NCBI GenBank assembly: GCA_028565635.1
Contig: JAOXYB010068312.1
Location: 1 to 10,076 of the forward strand
Direction: 5' to 3'
Origin: Phoronis ovalis
Lineage: Eukaryota; Phoronida; Phoronidae
Length of the DNA: 10,076 nt
The notes beneath the pieces were generated by a model. That model saw nothing but the letters and a program-made list of their open reading frames with translations, ran no database searches and had not been told where the DNA came from. A program made the translations under genes and the position numbers. Positions 1 to 7,213 of the stretch are shown in pieces (positions within the stretch are counted from its first letter, which is position 1; each line of letters begins with the position of its first letter).

Positions 1-140
1 AATGATAAACCAGATTATAATGCATGATGTATTATATTCTTTTCTAATATAAAAAAACAATAATGTTAAAAAAATATCCTACACATTGGATGGGCATTAG
101 ACATGACAAATGTCTTGTTTACCATGACATCGAATTCCAG

Positions 141-191
141 TATTTTCTCAAATGAATCAAAATAAAAGAGTTAGTGCATGGGTTAGTGACA
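141..191 (+). CDS. Possible upstream exon of the LRRC63-like gene
   Basis: A CAG acceptor ends at 140 (...GAATTCCAG) and a strong donor, ACA|GTAAGT, begins at 192. The 51 bases are open in the one frame that joins, phase 1 to phase 1, with the next candidate exon at 309. They encode roughly FSQMNQNKRVSAWVSD. The reading frame is closed by TGA at 125-127, so the exon could not extend far left. The segment is short, its acceptor is only moderately pyrimidine-rich, and no domain is present, so chance openness is possible. LRRC63 has a long, poorly conserved N-terminal region, which is what such an exon would encode. Confidence 0.33.
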
Positions 192-308
192 GTAAGTAGT
201 ATCGTTTTATTCTTTTCTGATTTTTATTCCTATTGTTTGACCCTTTTTGCTTTCTTTTACTGTTATTTCTTAACCAACTTTTAAATGCCATCTTTCTTGT
301 GAAAATAG

Positions 309-407
309 ATCGTCATAAGTCTTTGCCACCACTCAATTCTCATGAGTCACTCCCTAAAAGGAAAGATCTGCATATTTCAAATTCTACACACCAAAAACAA
401 GCTTCAG
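309..407 (+). CDS. Probable upstream exon of the LRRC63-like gene
   Basis: The acceptor is ATCTTTCTTGTGAAAATAG at 290-308 and the donor is CAG|GTAAAA after 407. The 99 bases are less AT-rich than the surroundings and encode RHKSLPPLNSHESLPKRKD and a further low-complexity, Ser/Lys/His-rich stretch. The exon ends with one base of a codon. The next supported exon (1656) begins with two, so the junction codon reads GAG and the frame continues into DSTTVGAAEMAVLD. No fold is recognisable, which suits the disordered N-terminal region expected ahead of the LRR block. An extra exon inside the 1.25-kb intron 408-1655 cannot be excluded. Confidence 0.5.
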
Positions 408-749
408 GTAAAACATTCACACCATTCCAGTCACAATTTTCAAACCACAAAATATTATTGTAATTTATTTATGTTATTTTTTGTGTTTAATTGTAACATT
501 TTACTGGCAGTCTCAAAAAATTGACTTGAACAATGGAGAAGACATCTTGTGTTTTGCATTTGACATTGTTCGATTTCTTACAGTTGGCTGATCGATTTTG
601 ATATCCTTATTTGTTTGCTAAAGCTTTACTTAAAATGAAATAATTCATTTTCAATTTGCGGTACTTTAAAATAAAAGGGCTTTTTTGGAAAGTCAGATTT
701 TTGGGCTCATGCAAAACATTACTTTCTACAGATGAAAATCAATATTTAC

Positions 750-929
750 TGCCGATTTCTTTCCTAGCAATTATTTCGGAATCAAATGAAAGTGCAAGGA
801 TATTTTCAATTGGTTGGCTATCATTATGAAGATGTTTAAAATGCATATGTAAAACACCTTGTGGTAAAGTTCCACTAAAGAGTTGAACATTTTCTGAAGT
901 TCTTTGATTGTATGCCCTATGAGATTCAG
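750..929 (-). CDS. Possible minus-strand exon of unknown gene
   Basis: Read on the minus strand, an acceptor-like TCATCTTGTTTGATAG precedes 929 and a donor-like GCA|GTAAAT follows 750. The 180 bases between are open and would be phase 1 at both ends. They encode a balanced sequence including NVQLFSGTLPQGVLHMHFKH and ENILALSFDSEIIARKEIG, unlike the Lys/Asn/Phe/Ile-rich chance frames elsewhere in the window. I do not recognise the family. It could be an exon of a gene on the other strand, a decayed insertion, or chance. No partner exon is evident. Confidence 0.22.
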
Positions 930-1335
930 CTATCAAACAAGATGAGTGTTTAGTTCAACGATGTGTGGTATGATTTGCACTCGGAATTTGCACTAAATGT
1001 ATATAATCAAAATTATCACTTATGTTGCTTGTCTGTGTACATATGATTTTTCAAACATTTTCCAATAAATATGATGGCTAAATTCAGTATTTATTCATTA
1101 ATTTCACTGTCAGTTCAGAGGTGTCTTCTTTCCTTGTACTACCACCATATTTTTTTACTTGGGCTTCAGTGGTCAAGGGCAGTCTGAAAGTAGAATAACT
1201 GACAAACACATTAAACTTCTGATATTTTTTGAAGAACATAGTATCTGGAACACTTTTCTATCATTATTATATTACAAAATCATTTTATTTGAATATAATA
1301 ACAGAAAAACTAAGGACAGGTTGCAGTTTTAAGTC

Positions 1336-1352
1336 TGCCACGAGAGGGCGCT
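1336..1352 (+). promoter_or_regulatory. CTCF-like binding motif
   Basis: TGCCACGAGAGGGCGCT fits the bilaterian CTCF core (CCA-C-N-AG-R-GGGCGC) with one deviation at a variable position. It stands in the only GC-rich patch of a long AT-rich intron. About 45 bases downstream is GGCCAATATGGCCGAC, which resembles a YY1-type ATGGC core. Function is inferred from motif only; the patch could also be part of a dispersed repeat. Confidence 0.4.
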
Positions 1353-1655
1353 TTTTATTGCTCAGCACTGGCAGTGGTGCATGGCCAATATGGCCGACAG
1401 CAGTAAGAGGGTTAAGAAAAAACAAATTTGACATCATGAACAGAAAATATATAATTTTTGTTCCTGCGAGACTTTTTCACCAATTAACAGCCAAATTAAT
1501 TTTTGATCGTCCTTGAGTCAAAAAATTACACTGGAAAATTACACTCAAGTTGGTATATATGAACACCTTCGTGTGTTATGGTGTGTCAGTAGGCACTTCT
1601 CTATCTGGAGCAATGTAAATGTTGTCCAATATCAATGTTGTGTTTTACTTTCCAG

Positions 1656-1735
1656 AGGATTCAACCACAGTTGGTGCTGCTGAAATGGCAGTTTTAGATT
1701 GTTTGATGTGTGGGGGCATTGCTCTAAGCTTAAAG
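1656..1735 (+). CDS. LRRC63: LRRC63-like exon: pre-LRR segment
   Basis: The acceptor is TTTTACTTTCCAG, ending at 1655, and the donor is AAG|GTAGAT. Two bases complete a split codon, then 26 codons follow, including AEMAVLDCLMCGG and ALSLK. This segment caps the LRR block on its N-terminal side. It ends exactly on a codon boundary and joins the phase-0 exon at 1935. Confidence 0.8.
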
Positions 1736-4700
1736 GTAGATATCACTACTAAACATTGCTGAATCTTCTAATAAAACAAATAAAAATCATGCTGCAGTAA
1801 ATGATGTAATTGAAAGAACTGTTTTACTCAGAATTTGTAGGAATTAAACCATAAAGACTATATTTTGTTTTGTTTGTGTGCTGTCCAATTGTTAACATAA
1901 TTTAGTTAGTTCTTTATTGTCCTTTTTCTTACAGGCCCATTTCATGGATGCTATGCCAAATATTACTCCACTTATGGACACCCTGGTATATTTGAACTTA
2001 AACTTTAATTCATTCACAGTAAGTATTTTTGAAAAGGAAATAAGTATTAAAATTTTATATAATTTGGAATGTAAAACATATTTCTTGTCCTACCACAACA
2101 AGATATTTGTGTACTTGACAATAATGTGTAAATGTTAGTAAAATTAAGGTAGAAAACACCTAGTAATTTAAAAACACTCCAAACTGGATAATATTACAAT
2201 AGTAAGGATTTTATATATGTATTTGTTTTACTGATTCCTCTTTTTTTGTAGGAAATTCCTAAAGTTGTATATCAAATTAAACAGTTGCGTGTTTTGAAAT
2301 TAAGAAATAATCCAATTCGTGAAATCCCAGAGGATATTATAAACCTACAAGATCTGAGAACGCTTGTCATATCTTTCTGTTTGGTCACAATTCTTCCAAG
2401 TGGGTAAGTTCAAACATCCAGACCTGTGTATTCAGACTCCGTTGTTTTGATTTCAGTTATTCTATGTTCATATAATACTTCGACTTGCTGCCATATAATT
2501 TCTCCTAAGCTGGTGTATTAGTAAATTTGTTTTATATTTTTAAATGTTATACTTGTAACAAGTTACAAGAAATAGTATAACATGAAAGAAAATATCAACG
2601 CAGAACTATCTTAAATAAACTATTCCTTCATACCACAGTGCTACAGAGCAAAGTATAGTTACTATCATTTCTGTGATTTGCATATTCATGTTCTCCATGG
2701 TTGAATGATTAGAGGTGTCAAGAGGCATTTTATCACAGTCAAACTAAACCTGTGTGAAAGATTTTATCTGATGTATTTCATGTGGCATTGATTTTGCTTA
2801 GATTGAAATGCATAGTAGGCATTGATGTGAAATAGTATATTGTAAAGCCATGCCTTTTGTCCCTGATGGTGTATACTAGCTATTAGTCATCATTAGTAAG
2901 TACTAGCATATTATTATAATTATTATTATTATCTATATGATATGATTTTATGTATTTAGGTTATTTCATTTGAAGAATTTGAGATTTTTGGATGTATCCT
3001 ACAACAAGCTTACATTCATTCCAAATGAGATAAAATACCTGAAGTAAGTAAGACAATGTTACAGTAGGTTTCCGAGTTATGCTCCGACCGGATAATGTAC
3101 AAAGTACTGGTTTGTAACAGCTACTCACTCATCAGCTTAGCCTGTCAGGGAATTGCTGGGGAAACACAGAATCCTGAATTCCGTATACATAAATATATAC
3201 ACACAAGCACTAATTTATGTATTTAGAATTTTGAGGGATAGGGGTCATCAGACTATTCAGGTAGATAGAGCAGGGGAAAACTTATTTTCCTACAGGTGTG
3301 AAAGGGATATTTTTATTTTCGTACTGTGGGAATCATTGAATTTTATTTTGGTCGTGCAATGTGATAAACGTTATTTCATTTTCGTGTTATAGCGTAACAT
3401 AACTTTTTGTTTATGAGTATCATTTTTTATTTCTTTGCAATGAAATTGAACCCTCTTGCTTACCCCCTTTGTAGCTCCTCTAACAAAAATCCCTGGAGTA
3501 AGCTCTAACCATTTTGACTAATCTGCAGTATAATTATCTTCTTAGGAGCATCCAATAGACTATTATTACTGCCTACAACCTGTTTACATACAGTAATTAT
3601 TGTTGAGGTGGGAAAGGATTATATTATTTTCATGACCCACGATTGCAGGAATTTATCATTTGTGATTCGTGAAAAGGCAATATTATTTCCTTCAAGCGGT
3701 GGTCCCTACCCATTTCCTCCCTCAATGGCTCGTAATAACAGATATTTCTGATGTCATTTTGCCGCGTCACAAACCTGTATGTTGTATATACAAAGGAGCA
3801 TAACTCGGAAACCTACTGTAAGAAGATATACATAGAAAACAACATTTATTACTTATAGTGTGCAAGTTATAATGAGGATAATATGCTACAGTATATAACA
3901 ATGTAATGATTGTTATTTGTTATTAATACTGGTTATACTAAAATTCCAAATATTTGAAGTGTTAACTTGGAAATCAAAAATCAAATTTGAAAAAAAATTG
4001 TTTTCTAAATACTTTGATCTAGATTCATACTTTTTTATAATTTCTTTTTAGGAAATTAAGAGAATTCTCAATCGAAGGAAATCAAATTCCCGCTATGCCA
4101 GCTGGAGGTTTAAAACTTAACATTAAGTATTTAAGAACTGCTAATACCTTTATGCATCCTTTGTTCTGGAAAGATTATACAAATAATGACACCCCTCAGA
4201 GGTTGACTGATTTGTGTGCCTTAGAGTTTGGTCAACAGAGGTTGCAAGAGAGATATGAGGCATTACCAACAGAAGTAACTAACATTATGAATAGGTAATT
4301 TCCTTAAAAATTGTTTATTAAAAATTCTTTTTAATGTTGCATTTTTTTTCCTTTCTTTGACTGCCTAAAAATGAGATTCTGGATTTTTTTGTTCTTTTGG
4401 AAATATATAAAATCAATTATACCTCTTTAAGATAATAATAAGGTAAAAGGTAACAACAAGACAATGGTTCATGTATTTTTCAAAGGAATAGAAATTAACT
4501 TTCAACATATATTTGAACACAATTACTATGTATATGTATTTGTTATACACATTAGAAGTCATGAAAAAATAAGCAAAACAAGGGTATATTTTTATTTTAA
4601 AGCAACAGGTGATAATATTATCAAAATGTGATTATATTTTTCAGCCAAGATGTATGTGATTGTTGTCATGGACCGTTATTTGGACCTGGGTTACGTATTA

Positions 4701-4834
4701 TTCGACCATGCAGTTCAATATTTGGAGTTAAGAATTTACCATTCATGTTCCGCTCTTGCTCTGTGTATTGCATGACTGTGTTTATGGGAAGTGTAGATAC
4801 TCTAAGCGATTTGTTATATGATGATGAAGAGTAA
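1656..4834 (+). CDS. LRRC63: LRRC63-like leucine-rich-repeat protein, 3' part of gene (six joined exons)
   Basis: Six segments, 1656-1735, 1935-2018, 2252-2403, 2960-3043, 4052-4294 and 4645-4834, each follow an AG acceptor with a pyrimidine tract and end at a GT donor. The phases (1/0, 0/0, 0/2, 2/2, 2/2, 2/stop) join without a break. The product starts here with an EMAVLD...GG..LSLK segment, then has about five tandem 23-residue LRRs (LxxLxLxxNxL type). It continues with a HPLFWKDY-containing linker, a CDCCHGP...RPC...CSVYC cysteine module and an acidic DDEE end. From memory of the family, this order and these motifs match vertebrate LRRC63, a poorly characterised protein of about 590 residues in human. 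Its role is unknown, and LRRs usually mediate protein binding. The N-terminal part lies upstream, partly outside the window. The exon structure is near certain. The LRRC63 name rests on recall, not a search; LRRC28/LRRC58-type proteins are the alternative. Confidence 0.82.
1935..2018 (+). CDS. LRRC63: LRRC63-like exon: start of LRR block
   Basis: The acceptor is CTTTTTCTTACAG and the donor is ACA|GTAAGT. The exon has 28 codons and is phase 0 at both ends. It encodes MPNITPLMDTLVYLNLNFNS, whose LVYLNLNFNSF is the conserved first half of LRR 1. The second half of that repeat is supplied by the next exon (EIPKVVYQIKQ). Confidence 0.85.
2252..2403 (+). CDS. LRRC63: LRRC63-like exon: LRRs 1-3
   Basis: The acceptor is CTCTTTTTTTGTAG and the donor is GG|GTAAGT. 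The exon starts in phase 0 and ends after two bases of a Gly codon. It encodes the end of LRR 1, all of LRR 2 (LRVLKLRNNPIREIP) and most of LRR 3 (LRTLVISFCLVTILPSG). LRR 3 has Cys (FCLV) where the repeat's conserved Asn is usual; Cys is a known substitute at that ladder position. Confidence 0.88.
2404..2959 (+). other. Intron of LRRC63-like gene
   Basis: This 556-bp AT-rich intron lies between exons 2252-2403 and 2960-3043. It ends near a short imperfect TTA/ATT triplet run at 2911-2932. I see no other feature in it. Confidence 0.85.
2960..3043 (+). CDS. LRRC63: LRRC63-like exon: LRR 3 end and LRR 4
   Basis: The acceptor is TGTATTTAG and the donor is AA|GTAAGT. The exon has 84 bases and is phase 2 at both ends. 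It encodes LFHLKNLRFLDVSYNKLTFI, a textbook LRR with the Asn ladder residue, then PNEIKYL. The junction codon with the next exon is AAG (Lys), giving the smooth join YL-K-KLREFSIEGNQ. Confidence 0.88.
3062..3085 (+). repeat. Left terminal inverted repeat of the element
   Basis: These 24 bases begin CAGTAGG and end GCTCC, preceded by TA. They are the exact reverse complement of 3795-3818. Identity stops sharply after base 24. Confidence 0.9.
3795..3818 (-). repeat. Right terminal inverted repeat of the element
   Basis: GGAGCATAACTCGGAAACCT is the first part and the repeat ends ACTG, followed by TA. It mirrors the left end without a mismatch. Confidence 0.9.
4052..4294 (+). CDS. LRRC63: LRRC63-like exon: last LRR and linker
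   Basis: The acceptor is TTTCTTTTTAG and the donor is AG|GTAATT. It starts with one base completing the Lys codon, then encodes LRR 5 (KLREFSIEGNQIPAMP). The remaining, non-repeat residues include LRTANTFMHPLFWKDYTNND and a helical-looking stretch ending PTEVTNIMN. The exon ends after two bases of a Ser codon. The HP.FW motif following the LRRs is one of the features that suggests LRRC63. Confidence 0.88.
4295..4644 (+). other. Last intron of LRRC63-like gene
   Basis: A 350-bp AT-rich intron in phase 2, with donor GTAATT and acceptor TTTTTCAG. Nothing else is seen in it. Confidence 0.85.
4645..4834 (+). CDS. LRRC63: LRRC63-like terminal exon: Cys-rich C-terminal module
   Basis: The acceptor is ATTATATTTTTCAG, ending at 4644. 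The first base completes Ser, then QDVCDCCHGPLFGPGLRIIR leads into PCSSIFG, the hydrophobic LPFMF and RSCSVYC, ending in DLLYDDEE and TAA at 4832-4834. The spacing of a CxCC pair and a CxxxC pair about 50 residues later could bind a metal ion. A similar cysteine tail follows the LRRs of LRRC28/LRRC58-type proteins. Metal binding is inference. Confidence 0.88.
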
Positions 4835-7126
4835 AAAACAAAGACCTCCGAATGTGTTGCTTCTGTTAATGGATTGTTATTGTGCTAATGATTTTAATAT
4901 ATGCAAATACAATCTACTGAAACTTAAATAAGGCCAGATCAAAAATAACTTGTTTAATGGGTGTGACCACTTCAAATTTTGGCGTTTTAATTTTTTTTTA
5001 AAGTTTGTAATACTAATGTAATTGTAATGTGTTATGTAATTTGAAATCTAAAATATATAAATTTATTCTAAAGTTTCTTACTTGAAAGGAACTTTTTATT
5101 ACAAAAACAAAATAATTGAGCCCTACCTAAAACTCTACCTACTTGTTTTCTGAGGGCTTTTGCCCATTAAACAACTTGTCTTTTTGATGTGGCCTAACCG
5201 TAAACATTTAGTCCTGCTTTATCAAGTGCCAGTATTATATTAAGCAACTGCTGATCCACATATATATAGAAATGCAGTAGTATGTGAACTTGGTTATAAG
5301 AACTCATGCATTGTAACAGATGGAATATAGCAACTAGTATCCAAGTATGTTACTGCTTGGTGTAATTTGCTCTTAATAACTTGATCACTACAAGGAAAAA
5401 AAGTTTTTTATTCAGAATTATTGACATTTTAAAAAACTTGCATAGTTTTGTATGGACAGTCTAGTTTTGTATTCATGTAATAAATCTATAATACTTTGAA
5501 CTATTATTACAGTATTGTTGTTATTACTGTCATTTTGTTACCTTTTTAATACTAAACTCTCTGAAAATATTTTACTGTATAAACTGTGGTGTTGCTATAA
5601 GCATTTAATCAAAATATCTTTATTGATAGAATTCTTTACCTCACAGTCTTATTCACTGGTTAAATTTCAATAAAAACTATATCAAGAACTCAGTTACATC
5701 ACAACTTATTCACTTGGGACTTCAGAAACATCAACGTACTTTTTTCTTATTTCGCCTTATTTCTTTGCAATGAACCCTTCAAAAAGTAGACTGCAAAACA
5801 CACAATGAGACATAATTGCATTTATAGTATCAATCAATTAGAATTGCAAGTGAAAAAAAAAAAAATTAATTAGACACAATCTTTATTTATTACAAATGTA
5901 AATAACAAAATTTGAATACTTGATTACTTCAATTCTTTTTAGTAGGATTTGCTTAAGGACTTGAGGTACAAAAAACACTGTTATTTGACTTTTTTTCCTT
6001 TCTTAATTTTCATAACCAAAAGAGTCGGACATGGAAAAGTATACATTTTTGCGAATTTTACTGATTTTGACCTGACCTTTAAATTTAAATATACTATTGT
6101 ATAAAGCAAAATTTTTAAAAAATCTGAGAAAGGTTTGTAGATATGTATGCTCATTTATGCAAAGTTTCAAGTATTTTAGATGTAGGGATTTTTTACTTAC
6201 ATTTTTTTGAAAATTAAAATTGGAAAAACTCAATTCTTTCTCAAAAATGGCCTTACTAGATCATATGATCATAATTCAAACTAATTAACCTAATGATTTA
6301 TAAATTTTAGAGTTATGTATTAACTTTTTTAAAATGTACACTTTCATATGTCTGTCTATCTCTTCAGTTTTATTACTAAAACTTAGATTACACATCTTTG
6401 TATCTGCTGAGATTTAACTGCTTCTTTTTGTGTTAAATTAAACTTTTTTTTTAAATTGATATTTTAAGCAATTTCACATGTCTTGTGAGTTTGGTTTGGT
6501 CCGATAGTTTGGTTCTTCATGAAAATTCTAAAGTTATACTTTGAATAGTTTACTATAGTTAGTCAGTTTTCTGATTTTAGTTCAAATTTCAGCTCCTAGT
6601 GGATCTTTAAAAACCTGAATGTCAACAATTTTATAAGCAGATATGATATAAAACAAACAAAAATCAAATAATATTGTGGCAACGTCATATTTCTGATTTA
6701 TGACGTTTTTATTTGCTATGTTATAAGCATTCCGACGTGATACAACGTTACAAAAAAATCAACAGATCCAAGTTTATCTATTAAGGAACTATTATCCAAC
6801 TCTTATGCAAATATGTCTCAACAAATGGTGAGAACAAATTTAGATTACGGATATCTTTAGCACTGGTTTCTCCACAAAAGACTATAATTATGTTGAATGT
6901 AGATTAGTGCAAAATAAGAAATTGGTTTCACTCCTATCCAGCCACATTCCTACCGTTACTCGCAGATCTAAGACAAACTGAGATATTAATTTCGAGTCAA
7001 ATGACAATATATTGGTTTCCTCCTCACCTCCAACGTAATTCCATATAGGCCAACAATATATTTCCCCACAATTCCGTTGAAGATGTAAGTGATAATAAAA
7101 ATAATCTTCATTATTCTTTTTTCCAG
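4835..7126. other. AT-rich intergenic region
   Basis: No exon can be supported here on either strand. It contains the candidate polyadenylation signals of the upstream gene, a run of 13 A at 5853-5865, and AATAAA-type signals on the minus strand around 5882-5892. A short inverted repeat lies at 6681-6707. Earlier exons of the gene that becomes visible at 7127 may lie in its right half, but I found none with clear splice signals. Confidence 0.5.
5479..5484 (+). terminator. Candidate polyadenylation signal for the LRRC63-like gene
   Basis: This canonical AATAAA lies about 645 bases after the stop codon. A second AATAAA is at 5669-5674. Which is used cannot be decided from sequence. The interval 4835-5478 would be the 3' untranslated region. 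Confidence 0.4.
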
Positions 7127-7213
7127 GTTGTCGTTGAAGTGCATGTTAACCCAAATATATCAGGGGATTATTTCGCGAATGTTTCCAATGTTCTTGTTTT
7201 GGATACTTCTCAG
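7127..7213 (+). CDS. Exon of unrecognised gene (first visible)
   Basis: The acceptor is TTCTTTTTTCCAG, a strong pyrimidine tract, and the donor is CAG|GTAAGA. The exon has 29 codons and is phase 0 at both ends. It encodes alternating hydrophobic residues typical of beta strands (VVVEVHV, VLVLD) and sequons NIS and NVS. Confidence 0.72.

Larger units (their letters stand above)
408..1655 (+). other. Intron with possible regulatory core
   Basis: This 1.25-kb interval lies between two phase-compatible exons of the LRRC63-like gene. It is AT-rich and holds no plus-strand exon that I can support. The 288-base open stretch around 1229-1516 looks like chance or repeat-derived frame. A relatively GC-rich island at about 1325-1415 carries a CTCF-like site, and a minus-strand exon candidate lies at 750-929. 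Both are listed separately. Confidence 0.5.
3062..3818. mobile_element. Non-autonomous Tc1/mariner-like element (MITE)
   Basis: Perfect 24-bp terminal inverted repeats lie at 3062-3085 (beginning CAGTAGGTTTCCGAGTTATG) and 3795-3818. The element is 757 bp and is flanked on both sides by the dinucleotide TA (3060-3061 and 3819-3820), the target duplication of Tc1/mariner transposons, whose ends characteristically start CAGT. No transposase frame or DD[E/D] region is present inside; the 79-codon frame at 3153-3392 has no recognisable similarity. It sits in intron 3044-4051 of the LRRC63-like gene. Without it that intron would be about 250 bp, like its neighbours. Identical ends suggest a fairly recent insertion. 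Confidence 0.85.

Noticed and set aside
1229-1516. 95-codon plus-strand frame
   Set aside because: No splice signals in phase with the flanking exons and no protein-like pattern; it spans the GC-rich motif patch.
2911-2932. ATT/TTA triplet run
   Set aside because: A short imperfect microsatellite, common in AT-rich introns.
3153-3392. 79-codon frame inside the inverted-repeat element
   Set aside because: No transposase motif or similarity that I recognise; the element appears non-coding.
6003-6233. 76-codon minus-strand frame ending SMSDSFGYEN, with AATAAA-type signals downstream on that strand (5882-5892)
   Set aside because: The short end vaguely recalls the NSFGFGG motif of ketoacyl synthases. 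However, the frame is dominated by Lys/Asn/Phe/Ile as expected from AT-rich DNA, the motif is incomplete, and no convincing acceptor or partner exon was found.
7048-7084. Possible small exon just upstream of 7127 with a GTAAGT donor at 7085
   Set aside because: It is in frame with 7127, but the intron would be only 42 bases, too short for ordinary animal splicing, and the acceptor at 7047 is poor.
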